A stretch of 64,000 nucleotides of DNA from Amycolatopsis jiangsuensis (GTDB taxonomy: Bacteria > Actinomycetota > Actinomycetes > Mycobacteriales > Pseudonocardiaceae). Below, one piece after another: positions 26,008-34,063 of the stretch (its first letter is position 1; each line of letters opens with the position of its first letter). Under the pieces are notes generated by a model. That model saw only the letters and a list, made by a program, of their open reading frames with translations, did no database searches and was not told the origin of the DNA. The stretch is from positions 4,552,501-4,616,500 of the forward strand of contig NZ_JACHMG010000001.1 of NCBI RefSeq assembly GCF_014204865.1, read 5' to 3'. The position numbers and the translations under genes are program-made.

Positions 26008-27459
26008 TCAGCCCGGCCGCGGCAACGACCCGTCTCGGCAAGCCTCGGCCACCCGTTCCACGTCCACCCCGAGCGGCCGGTCCACCGGAATCGGTTCCAC
26101 CGTCTCCGCGAGCCAGGCGTGCGCTGCGCGCAAACCCGGCGCCGCCCGGTGAGGTTCCGGCACCAGATACCGCGCCTGCCGGATGGCGATCAGTTCACAA
26201 GCCGTGATCGCGAACAGATGCCTCACCGCGTCCTCCAGCTCCGCGCCGGCCGCCCACGCAAACGCTTGCACATCCTCCTGCCCTGCCGAAGTGTCCAGCG
26301 AACCCAGCGTCGCCGGCGCGGCCGACCGGCGCATCGCATGCAGTTCGCCGACCGCGCGTTTGTGCAGCGGCGTCAACCCCGCCTGCGGCCCCGGATCCGC
26401 CGACAGCTGCGGTGGCAACCCGCTGAACTGCGGGTCGAGCAACCGGTGCATGCGCTGCACGGCAACCTCCGCGACGTGTACCAACGCCGCCTTCACCGCG
26501 TCCATCCGCAGGCCGAGTTCCGCCGCGTGGTACCCGGTCGTCGGCACGAAGCGGCCGTCCAGGAACGACGGCGAGTCCGCCGGGGTTTCCCACGACTCCC
26601 GCAGCGTCGCCTCCAGATCCGCACGCACCTGATCGAGGAACCCGACCACCCGCGGCGCGACCCGCACGGAAATCGGTGCCTGGACGACATCCGCCCGCAC
26701 CGCCGCGCCTTCGACCAGCCGGCCGACCTCCGCGAGTACCCGGCGGGCGTACTCGCCGGCCACCGGATAGCGATAAATCTCCTGCGGTGCACCAAGGAGG
26801 TCGATCACCAGCGCCGCGCACACGGTCTGCGCCTCGACCAGCCGCCGGACCTGCCGGGCACACAACCACGCGTAAGCCTCCGCCAGCGGCGACCCCTGGA
26901 TGAGGCTCGCGCCCTCCTTCGGACCGAGCACGAACGGCTCGACCCCGCGCCGCTCCAGCGCGTCTGCTGCCGACACCCGCTCGCCGTTCTCCAGGACGAA
27001 ACCGATTCCGAGGAACGTCTGGAACGCATGCGCCAACGGGATGATCTCCCCGGCACTACCGAGACCGTCCCGTGGGACGGCGGGCAGGAACCGGTCGTTG
27101 AGCCGGTCGACGAGGAAGCCGGTCAGCTCAGCGCTGACCGCCGCGTCACCACGCACGAACCCGCGCAACCGCATCAGCAGCAATGCCCGCGCCAGCTCCG
27201 GCGAAAGCCACGGCGGCCCTCCGACCGCGCGGCCGACCAGGAGATTTCGCTGGTGGGCTTCCTGCTGTAGGGCAGTCAGCCGCACCCCGGCGAGCCGCCC
27301 CATCCCGGTGTTCACGCCGTAGACGGCCGCGTCGCCGGAATCGATTCCAGCCAACATCGCCGCTCGTGTCGCACGCAGCTCGGCCAGCAGTTCCGGACCC
27401 AGCTCCAGAGGTTCCGCGGAGCCGGCCACGAGGACGTCCGCCGGTTCCCGGATGATCAT
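26008..27459 (-). CDS. Histidine/phenylalanine ammonia-lyase-fold protein with degenerate MIO site
   Basis: A 483-residue member of the HAL/PAL/TAL superfamily by overall pattern: YGVNTGMG (Tyr47), the PLAH core helix, KEGASLIQGS, VQAPISVRVAPRVVGF and TSAGQEDVQAF (Glu395). The cofactor triad that should read Ala-Ser-Gly reads Ser-Ala-Gly here (LGSAGEIIPLAH, residues 133-144), so the Ser that becomes MIO is Ala136. Further changes against canonical HAL: SHA-x-G His becomes Arg77, the LLNG Asn becomes Gln188, the QDPYS Tyr becomes Ile263; Gln260, Arg266 and Glu395 are kept. It may be a pseudoenzyme or use different chemistry. ATG start overlaps the dehydrogenase stop (ATGA); last gene of a three-gene operon. 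Confidence 0.85.
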   Translation of the reverse strand: MIIREPADVLVAGSAEPLELGPELLAELRATRAAMLAGIDSGDAAVYGVNTGMGRLAGVRLTALQQEAHQRNLLVGRAVGGPPWLSPELARALLLMRLRGFVRGDAAVSAELTGFLVDRLNDRFLPAVPRDGLGSAGEIIPLAHAFQTFLGIGFVLENGERVSAADALERRGVEPFVLGPKEGASLIQGSPLAEAYAWLCARQVRRLVEAQTVCAALVIDLLGAPQEIYRYPVAGEYARRVLAEVGRLVEGAAVRADVVQAPISVRVAPRVVGFLDQVRADLEATLRESWETPADSPSFLDGRFVPTTGYHAAELGLRMDAVKAALVHVAEVAVQRMHRLLDPQFSGLPPQLSADPGPQAGLTPLHKRAVGELHAMRRSAAPATLGSLDTSAGQEDVQAFAWAAGAELEDAVRHLFAITACELIAIRQARYLVPEPHRAAPGLRAAHAWLAETVEPIPVDRPLGVDVERVAEACRDGSLPRPG

Positions 27460-28463
27460 CGGTACGGCAGCATCGTGCCGACGTCGGCCTCTTCGGCACG
27501 GCGCAGGATCATGTCCGCGACCGCGACGTCCGTTGTGGACAGTCCGCGGTGCCAGAACAGGATCCGTTCGTCGTCGTTCTCCCGTCCCGGCTGGTGGCCG
27601 GCGACCACGGAACCGATTTCGGCGTGCACTCGCTCCTCGGTGAGCAGTCCGGCGTTCAGCTGCGGACGCAAGGCACCGAAGCGCGGATTGCCCGACTGCG
27701 ATTCCCGCCAGTTGTCCACCACGACCTTGTCCACCGCATCGAGCAGGTCCAGTTCGAGCGCGCTGATCGTGCCGTACGGCACAAGAAGGCTCCCTGGGCG
27801 AAGAAGATCCTTACGCACCAACGGTTCCGGATCGGTCAGCCGAGACGCCTCCACCAGGATGTCCGCGCCGTCGAGGGTCGAAGCCACGTCCGGGCGGACT
27901 CGCACCGGCTTGCCGAGCTCCTCGGACAGCCGGCGGCCGAACTCCTCCCGCGATTCGGGCCGTTTGCTCGTCACCCGGATCTCGTCGAAGTCGAAGAGCG
28001 AGTCCAGCAGTACGACGTTCCACCAGGCGGTGCCGCGGGCACCGACGTGGCCGAGCACCTTGGCATCCGGCCGGGCGAGGTACTTCGCCCCGACGGCGGT
28101 GACCGCACCGGTGCGTGCCTCGGTGATCATCGTGCCGTCCACGATCGCCCGTGGCATGCCGGTGTCGGGGTCGAGCAGCAGGATCAACGCCATCTCGCTG
28201 GGCAGGCCACGCTCGAAGTTGGCGACGAAGTCGCCCACCACCTTCACGCCGCTGACGCGTTTGGCCGACAGGTGCCCGCGAAGGATGTTGAAGTGGCCCT
28301 TGCCGCCGTTGTCCGGCACGAGGTGGGTGCGCGGCTCGAAGACGACCGCGCCGTTGCCGTGATCGGCGAGCACGTCCTCGACCGCGCCGACGATGTCCGC
28401 GCGGGTGATGCCGATGGAATCGATATCGGCGCCGGTGAGGTACCGAAGCCAGACGCCCGTCAC
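27456..28463 (-). CDS. Ornithine cyclodeaminase/mu-crystallin family dehydrogenase
   Basis: A 335-residue protein of the OCD/mu-crystallin/SbnB family. Substrate-site elements are VFEPRTHLVP (Arg), SGVKVVGDF (Lys) and MITEARTGAVTAVGAKYLA (Arg-Thr); the Rossmann loop is VLGHVGARGTAWWN, a variant of the usual G-x-G-x-Q-A. Relatives deaminate ornithine, reduce imino acids or, as SbnB, make 2,3-diaminopropionate. The GTG start at 28463 overlaps the YbaK-type gene by 4 bases and its stop overlaps the lyase-like gene, so all three are coupled. The exact reaction is unknown; an imino- or keto-acid oxidoreduction is inferred. Confidence 0.87.
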   Translation of the reverse strand: MTGVWLRYLTGADIDSIGITRADIVGAVEDVLADHGNGAVVFEPRTHLVPDNGGKGHFNILRGHLSAKRVSGVKVVGDFVANFERGLPSEMALILLLDPDTGMPRAIVDGTMITEARTGAVTAVGAKYLARPDAKVLGHVGARGTAWWNVVLLDSLFDFDEIRVTSKRPESREEFGRRLSEELGKPVRVRPDVASTLDGADILVEASRLTDPEPLVRKDLLRPGSLLVPYGTISALELDLLDAVDKVVVDNWRESQSGNPRFGALRPQLNAGLLTEERVHAEIGSVVAGHQPGRENDDERILFWHRGLSTTDVAVADMILRRAEEADVGTMLPYR

Positions 28464-29005
28464 CGGGCGAGACCCTCGATCACCTCGGCGTTCGGCAGCC
28501 CGGCGAGCGCGGTGCCGGAGATCAGCAGTTTGCTGCCCCGGATTCCGCTGCCGATGACGAGTTCTGGCTGCTCGGCCACGGCCTGGTCGACCAGGATCGG
28601 CCACTCTCCCGGCAGCCCGACCGGGGTGATGCCGCCGTACTCCATACCGGTGAGCGACACCGCCTCGTCCATCGGCGCGAACGAGGCTTTGCGCACGTCG
28701 AGACGGCGTTTGATCACGCCGTTGACGTCCGCCCTGGTCGTGGCGAGCACGAGCGCCGCGGCAAAGCGAACCTCGCCGGCCCGCTTGCCGGCGACGATGA
28801 CGCAGTTGGCGGAAGCGGACAGCGGCGAGCCGTAGGTCTCGCAGAACTCGGCCGTGTCCGCCAGATCGGGATCGATTTCGGCGACGCCGACCTCGTCCGG
28901 CGCAGCCAGCGCGGCAAGCGCCTTCGCGACGGGTTCGGCGAGCAGGTCAGTACGTGTGGGCGCGGGAACGACCGTGAGGCTCCCGGCGATGGTCCAGGTG
29001 GTCAC
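28460..29005 (-). CDS. YbaK/EbsC family aminoacyl-tRNA deacylase-like protein
   Basis: A 181-residue free-standing editing domain related to the ProRS INS domain and YbaK, which hydrolyse mischarged aminoacyl-tRNA. Signature stretches are NCVIVAGKRAGEVRFAAALV, GMEYGGITPVGLPGEWPILV and VIGSGIRGSKLLISG, close to the actinobacterial form. It is the first gene of the operon with the dehydrogenase and the lyase-like gene (GTGA overlap), which suggests it guards translation against an amino acid made or handled by the other two (inference). ATG start. Confidence 0.9.
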   Translation of the reverse strand: MTTWTIAGSLTVVPAPTRTDLLAEPVAKALAALAAPDEVGVAEIDPDLADTAEFCETYGSPLSASANCVIVAGKRAGEVRFAAALVLATTRADVNGVIKRRLDVRKASFAPMDEAVSLTGMEYGGITPVGLPGEWPILVDQAVAEQPELVIGSGIRGSKLLISGTALAGLPNAEVIEGLAR

Positions 29006-29047
29006 CCCAGCGAATCTAAACCGCGCGCCGGCACGACGGCCGCGCGG

Positions 29048-29341
29048 TCACCAGTTACGACGCCCGCGCTGCACTTCGATCAGCCGCGGCCGCACGTCGA
29101 CGAGGTACACCAGCGTCGCCGCCATCGCCGGAACCCAGAAGATCAGCCCCAGGTCACGGATGTCGAACAGCACCATCGCGAGGGTCGCGCCACCGGTGAT
29201 CAACATCCAGATCGGCTTGGTCTTCCGGTCGGCCGCCGAATACGCGTCGGACCGCTGCAGCAGCGCGTGAACGAAGGCGAAGAGCCCGACCAAGGCGCTG
29301 CCCCAGTGGATGACCCTGAGGATCCAGTCGGCAACCTGCAC
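29048..29341 (-). CDS. DUF2516 membrane protein
   Basis: A 97-residue protein with three hydrophobic helices (about 4-26, 45-62, 66-85) and a basic C-terminus. KPIWMLITGGATLAMVLF and VDVRPRLIEVQ match the actinobacterial DUF2516 family, found next to hbhA in mycobacteria. Function unknown. Here it is separated from the HbhA-like gene by 849 bases of repeat-bearing DNA, whereas in mycobacteria the two are close. Confidence 0.87.
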   Translation of the reverse strand: MQVADWILRVIHWGSALVGLFAFVHALLQRSDAYSAADRKTKPIWMLITGGATLAMVLFDIRDLGLIFWVPAMAATLVYLVDVRPRLIEVQRGRRNW

Positions 29342-30190
29342 GATTCCAGCTTACGGCAAACCGCCCACACCTCCGGACGGCCGCCTTCCCGGAATCGATC
29401 CCACCCGACCTGGCCATCACGTGACGCTCGTCACCGAGCCACCCACCGTGCCTCGCGACGGCGACGACCCCGCCATCGCAAACGGACACCCGCTCGGCTA
29501 CGAGTCCGCCACACCGCCAGTCGACTTCGTCGGAGACCGCCACTGTCCGACCTTGGCTCCAGCCGTCCCCAGCTCCGGTCCCAGTCCCGCGACCGGAGCT
29601 GGGTCGCGGAACCGATTCCAGACCGCCCGAAAGCCGGCCGAGCAGGCATTTCCTCCGGACAGAACCGAGCCCGTCCCCGTACAGACGGAAACCGGCCAGG
29701 CCGCCGAGTGATGCCCGAGCTGAGAAACAAGCGCGGCTTCGAAGCACGAAAGCCCCCGGACGAATCCCCTCGGAACACGACCGAGCCAGCCGCTGAACAG
29801 ACGAACCGGCCAAGCAACTCCGCTGGACCGCGAGCAAGGCCCGAGCACAACAACGACGCCAACCCCCGAACGCACAAAAGCCGGTCGAGGAGCCGTCGCC
29901 TGAAACAGAACCGAGCTACCCCGAACAGACCCAAGCCGCCCAGACAGCGTCGCCGGAACACGAGCACCCTCGAACGCACGAAGCCGGCCGAGGACCGTCC
30001 CCAGAGACAAGACCCGAGCCACGCCAGAACAGACCCAAGCCGCCCAGGCAACGTCGCCGGAACACGAGCATCCTCCGGACCCGGCAACGAACCAGGCCCC
30101 ACAGAGCACGAAAACCGGCCGGGCAGCTCTCCCCTGGTACAGGGGCGAGCCACCCGGCCGGCAGAGTCCCGTCGGACTCTTCCCGCGGTT
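29342..30190. other. 849-bp repeat-bearing gap between HbhA-like and DUF2516 genes
   Basis: No gene recognised on either strand; long open frames here have no family features. The right half holds a degenerate tandem array, with two clear 104-bp units at 29867-30074 and weaker units on both sides (from about 29740, and near 30100). Confidence 0.6.
29867..30074. repeat. Tandem 104-bp repeat, two clear copies
   Basis: Copy 1 is 29867-29970 and copy 2 is 29971-30074. Both begin CGAACGCAC and end near CGGAACACGAGCA(C/T)CCT, and share a core GAACAGACCCAAGCCGCCCA. They differ at scattered positions, mostly in the first half. The unit is not a multiple of 3, so it is unlikely to code. Confidence 0.88.
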
Positions 30191-30871
30191 CTACTTCTCG
30201 GTCTTCGGCGCGGCCGGCTTCTTCGCGTTCGCGGTGGTGCCCGTGGCGCCGGTGGCGCGACGGGTCGTCGACGTGGTCTTCGGCGCGGTGCGGTTGGCGG
30301 TCTTGCGGGTCACCGAGCGGGTCTCGTGGGCGAGGTCGTCGCCCAGTTCCTCCACCGCGTCCGCGGTCTCGCCGGCGACCTCGGTCACCTTGCGGGCGGT
30401 CTTCTCGCCGACCGAGCGGGTGCGCTTGGTGACCTTCGCCAGGACGCCGTCGACGCGCTCGCGGGTGTCGCCTGCCAAGCCGTCCACGCGATCCTGCGCG
30501 GTGGTGAGGGCATCTTCCAGCTGGTCAAGGGCCTTCTTCACCTGCGGCTGCGCGGCGATCTTGTCCCAGGCCTGCTCACCGGACTCGGCCAGCTTGTTGT
30601 ACAGCTTCAGCGCCGCCTCGGTGTACTCGTCGATGGCCTTGCGCAGCTCGGCCGGGTCGAGCTTCCCGCGGAGGCTCTCGACCTCGGTAGGCAGCTCCTC
30701 GATGCCCTTGCGGGCGGTGGTGACGTTGGCGCGTGCCTTCGAAACCGCGTCCGTCACGGCCTGGCTGGCCAGGTTGCCGGCGCCGAGCGCGGCCAGCAGC
30801 GGCGTGCGGACCTGGTCGAGCGCGGTGTTGACGACCTTGCGGACGTCCTCGGTGGTCTTGGGGGTGGTCAT
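30191..30871 (-). CDS. Heparin-binding haemagglutinin-like protein
   Basis: A 226-residue, largely helical coiled-coil protein with a Lys/Ala/Thr-rich C-terminus (RKTANRTAPKTTSTTRR, then KKPAAPKTEK), the layout of mycobacterial HbhA. There is no signal peptide, also as in HbhA. The N-terminal segment VNTALDQVRTPLLAALGAGN matches the family opening. HbhA binds heparan sulfate in pathogens; in a soil actinomycete a role in surface, lipid-body or DNA association is more likely. ATG overlaps the XRE gene stop (ATGA), so both are co-expressed. Confidence 0.85.
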   Translation of the reverse strand: MTTPKTTEDVRKVVNTALDQVRTPLLAALGAGNLASQAVTDAVSKARANVTTARKGIEELPTEVESLRGKLDPAELRKAIDEYTEAALKLYNKLAESGEQAWDKIAAQPQVKKALDQLEDALTTAQDRVDGLAGDTRERVDGVLAKVTKRTRSVGEKTARKVTEVAGETADAVEELGDDLAHETRSVTRKTANRTAPKTTSTTRRATGATGTTANAKKPAAPKTEK

Positions 30872-31305
30872 ACCGACTCCTCGGTGGTGTCTCGGGTGGT
30901 TTTCGGTGCGCTGGCAGGGGTTTCCCCGGCGGCGGCGTTCTCGCGCCGGAAGGACTCGTAGACGTCGAGCAGGACCTGCTTCTGCCGTTCGGTCAGCTCG
31001 GTGTCGGCGCGGATGGCGTCGCCGACCGGGCCGCCCGTCGGCAGGTCGAGAATGCCTGCCTGCACGTAGAGCGCCTCGGCCGAAATCCGCAGGCCCTTCG
31101 CGATCTGCTGCAGGATCTCCGCGCTCGGCTTGCGGACCCCGCGCTCGATCTGGCTCAGGTACGGATTGGACACTCCGGCGAGCTTCGACAGCTGGCGCAA
31201 CGAGATCTTCGCCGAACTGCGCTGCTGGCGGATGTACTCGCCGATGTCGGAGGCGATGTCCGCGACCTTCTCCATCGGACGGTGCGCTCCACTGGGTTCT
31301 GTCAT
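30868..31305 (-). CDS. XRE family transcriptional regulator
   Basis: A 145-residue regulator with one helix-turn-helix (about 22-78): SLRQLSKLAGVSNPYLSQIERGVRKPSAEILQ. The C-terminal part (TELTERQKQVLLDVYESFRRE) is acidic. It is the first gene of a two-gene operon with the HbhA-like gene, as Rv0474-hbhA in M. tuberculosis. It is divergent from the methyltransferase at 31418. Targets unknown. Confidence 0.93.
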   Translation of the reverse strand: MTEPSGAHRPMEKVADIASDIGEYIRQQRSSAKISLRQLSKLAGVSNPYLSQIERGVRKPSAEILQQIAKGLRISAEALYVQAGILDLPTGGPVGDAIRADTELTERQKQVLLDVYESFRRENAAAGETPASAPKTTRDTTEESV

Positions 31306-31417
31306 CCGGTCACCTCCTCACGACCATTCCGACGGTACGCGGGAGTGCTAGCTGTTGCAAGCAGTCTGCTTGCAACCATCGGGTGTGTTACCGCTCACCC
31401 GGGTTACGGTGGACGTC

Positions 31418-32554
31418 ATGGCTGTGCAACGGCTTCGCCGACGCCTCGCCCGGCAGCTCGTCGAGGAGGACGTGCTGCACGACGAACGCTGGATCGACGC
31501 CTTCCGCACCGTGCCCCGGCACGTCTTCCTGCCCCGGTTCTTCGTACCCGCCGACGGCTCCTGGGCCGCGGTCGATCGCGCCGATCCGGGCTGGCTGGAG
31601 CGGGTCTACTCCGGCGACGTCCTCGTCACCCAGCTCGACGACACTCCGTCGCGCTGGGAGCACGCCCGCGCGTCCGGAACCGTTTCCGGGACGCCCACCA
31701 GTTCGTCGAGCATGCCCGCGATCATGGCGATCATGCTCGAGGAACTACTCGTGCACGACGGCGATCGCGTACTGGAGGTCGGCACCGGGACCGGTTACAA
31801 CGCCGGACTGCTCAGCCATCGGTGCGGTTCGGGCCAAGTATCCACAGTGGACATCGACGCGGACCTGCTCGCCGCTGCACAAGAACGTCTCGCCACGTGC
31901 GGGTACGCGCCGTCCTGCGCGGTGGGCGACGGCGCGCTCGGATTTCCCGCCGGAATCGTTTTCGACCGCATCCTGTGCACCGCGGCCGTATCCACTGTTC
32001 CGTTGGCGTGGCTGGAACAGACGGTCCCCGGGGGATACATCGTGACCACGCTCAACCGGCCACTGGGTGGCGGCCTGGTCCGGCTCACCGTCGGCCCCGG
32101 CACAACCGCGGAAGGGCGCGTCCTGGCTCGCGACGGCCGTTTCATGCCGTTACGCGCGCACCGTCTGCCCGTCCCCGCGGAACTGCCGGAGCCCACGGAA
32201 TGGCGCCCGACCCGGCTGCCGGTGTCGTTGTTCGTGAAACCGCCGCTGCACTTCGAGTTCTTCGCGTCCCTGGAACTACCCGGCGTTCAGCCGATGCGGG
32301 TCCCCGACGTCGCGGAGCACGCCTTCGCGCTCGTCCACCCGGACGGTTCCTGGGCACGCACTCGCCGCGTCGACTCCGGCCTGGAGGTAGCGCAAGGCGG
32401 CCCACGCGCGCTCTGGGGCCTGGCCGAACGTGCCTACCTGCGCTGGGAAGCACTGGGCAAGCCGGAACGCTCCCGCTTCGGCCTCACCGTGAACAGTGCC
32501 GAACAGACCTTCTGGCTCGACTCCCCGGACAGCGCGGAGAACTGGCCACTGTAG
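31418..32554 (+). CDS. Protein-L-isoaspartate O-methyltransferase-like protein
   Basis: A 378-residue SAM methyltransferase related to PCMT. The fold shows HVFLPRFF, a Ser/Thr-rich TPTSSSSMPAIMAIMLEEL and the SAM loop VLEVGTGTGYNAGLL, then FDRILCTAAVSTVP, all as in PCMT, but the protein is about 150 residues longer than classic PCMT with a C-terminal domain common in actinobacterial peptide-modifying homologues. No precursor-peptide gene is visible beside it. The ATG at 31418 was preferred to upstream in-frame codons, which overlap the XRE promoter. Confidence 0.82.
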   Translation: MAVQRLRRRLARQLVEEDVLHDERWIDAFRTVPRHVFLPRFFVPADGSWAAVDRADPGWLERVYSGDVLVTQLDDTPSRWEHARASGTVSGTPTSSSSMPAIMAIMLEELLVHDGDRVLEVGTGTGYNAGLLSHRCGSGQVSTVDIDADLLAAAQERLATCGYAPSCAVGDGALGFPAGIVFDRILCTAAVSTVPLAWLEQTVPGGYIVTTLNRPLGGGLVRLTVGPGTTAEGRVLARDGRFMPLRAHRLPVPAELPEPTEWRPTRLPVSLFVKPPLHFEFFASLELPGVQPMRVPDVAEHAFALVHPDGSWARTRRVDSGLEVAQGGPRALWGLAERAYLRWEALGKPERSRFGLTVNSAEQTFWLDSPDSAENWPL

Positions 32555-32702
32555 ACGGTCCCGCGCGCAGCGACGCCGGCGATCGCAGCCGGTCCGGAAT
32601 CGATCCCGGACCGCACGGGCTGTCGAGAAGGGCTCACCGCTGTCGCCGGCCAGTCGCGCTGGCAAGGTCGAGTTGCCGGCGTCGGCGCTCTAGGCTTCAA
32701 CC

Positions 32703-33128
32703 ATGGATCTGGACGACCTGGCCGCCTCGCTGTACGACGGCCTCTCGCTGCTCTCACGCCGGCTGCGTCTGCTGCCCGCCCCCGGCGAGCTCTCGCTGCC
32801 GGAACGCGCCGCACTGTCCCGGCTGAACCGCACGGGCCCGACGACCGCAGCCGAACTCGCCCGGGCCGAACAGATCACCGCACAGGCCATGGGCACCACC
32901 GTGAACAGCCTGGAAGACCGCGGTCTGGTCGAACGCCACCCCGACCCGAACGACGGCCGCCGAGCAGTACTGACCGTTTCCGCCGCCGGCCAGGAAATGC
33001 TGCGCCACAAGCGAAACGCCCGGACCGCGCAATTGGCTCAGGTCTTGGACGAACAGTTCACCTCCGCGGAACTCAAGGCACTGACCGCGGCAGCCCCCTT
33101 GCTGGAGCGATTGGGCTCAGGCTTGTAG
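32703..33128 (+). CDS. MarR family transcriptional regulator
   Basis: A 141-residue winged-helix regulator: TAAELARAEQITAQAMGTTVNSLEDRGLVERHPDPNDGRR contains the recognition helix and the D-x-R wing typical of MarR. ATG start. No obvious partner gene: the next 900 bases are repeat-rich and non-coding, and the upstream gene is 148 bases away. Targets unknown. Confidence 0.92.
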   Translation: MDLDDLAASLYDGLSLLSRRLRLLPAPGELSLPERAALSRLNRTGPTTAAELARAEQITAQAMGTTVNSLEDRGLVERHPDPNDGRRAVLTVSAAGQEMLRHKRNARTAQLAQVLDEQFTSAELKALTAAAPLLERLGSGL

Positions 33129-33427
33129 CCGCCCACACCCGAAATACACGGCTTGCACGGCGAATGCTCGTGCGAAACACCCGGGAATCGTTTGCAGCCT
33201 CAACGGCCGCAGCGGTCACAGCGGGACGATCAGGAACGTCTGCGGCCTAAGCTTCCACGTCGCGACCCTGCGCCGGTCCGGACATACCGGCGGCAACGGT
33301 TGCGCGCGTGGCAAGCCGTCGCAACGCGAGGACGGTCGCAGCGTCGTGTGCCCGACGAGCCGGCTGACGCCGACGTGCCGGACTGGAAGTGCCGCATCGA
33401 GGACCGGAACAAGGACGGAGACGCGAC

Positions 33428-33470
33428 GCGGACGTTCGAAGCGCGGACGTTCCAAGCGCGGACGTTCCGG
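33428..33470. repeat. 15-bp tandem repeat, three copies
   Basis: GCGGACGTTCGAAGC at 33428-33442, GCGGACGTTCCAAGC at 33443-33457 and a 13-base partial copy to 33470. Confidence 0.85.
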
Positions 33471-33908
33471 CGACTTGACCGGCAGTGTCAGGCCTCCCAC
33501 CCCTCACCAGGCGCGTACCGACGTCAGGCGGGGCGTTATCGCACCTCGTGGGCCGATCCATCTTCGTAGGTGCGGCGAACCGAGCCGCTGCTGCGCTTTG
33601 TAGGTGCGGCCCACCGAGACGCCGCTGTTTACCGCTCCGTAGGTCTACCGAGGCGCTGGTGCTGGCTTGCAAGGCCGAAAACGCGGCGACGGCGGAACGC
33701 GGGCGACGGCAGAGCGGGCGATCGGGCCCCACAGGCCGGCCCTTCCGTGGCTATCCCTTCCCCGACTGAGGCGGACGGCAGCACGCCGGTAGACGACGCG
33801 TTCGGCAATCGCGCGGTCTGCAATGGCGCGGTTCTGCAGACTCCGGCCGGAAAACCCTCAGCCAAGCTAGGTCCCGGGCAGCGTGAATTGCAGAGTTCCC
33901 TGGTCGCC

Positions 33909-34040
33909 GGTCATCCCGACAACAGGCGCCGGTCATCCCAGCAGCATCCGCCGGGCATCCCAGCAGCAGGCGCCGGACATCCCGGCAGTAGCCACCGGGC
34001 ACCCCTGCAGCAGGCGGCGGGCACCCCTGCAGCAGGCGGC
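33909..34040. repeat. 22-bp minisatellite, six copies
   Basis: Six consecutive 22-bp units of the type GG(G/T/A)CA(T/C)CCCNGCAG then CAGGCGCC or variant. Units 5 and 6 (33997-34018, 34019-34040) are identical; units 1-4 differ by a few bases. There are no spacers. It ends 23 bases from the stop of the convergent-facing kinase gene. Confidence 0.93.
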
Positions 34041-34063
34041 GGAATGACGGGAGGAGCAGCCGG

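Larger units (their letters stand above)
33129..34063. other. 935-bp repeat-rich intergenic region
   Basis: No gene supported. It contains a 15-bp triple repeat (33428-33470), degenerate GTAGGT-led units of about 35 bp (33567-33660), and a six-copy 22-bp array (33909-34040) just before the end of the kinase gene. Frames crossing it translate to Arg/Ala/Gly/Pro strings and have no ribosome sites. Confidence 0.6.

Noticed and set aside
29267..30961. 564-codon plus-strand frame
   Set aside because: It runs antisense through the DUF2516, HbhA-like and XRE genes and the repeat gap; the product is Arg/Ser/Ala-rich and has no domain.
33909..34040. CRISPR array
   Set aside because: The 22-bp units are directly contiguous with no spacers and no cas genes are present.
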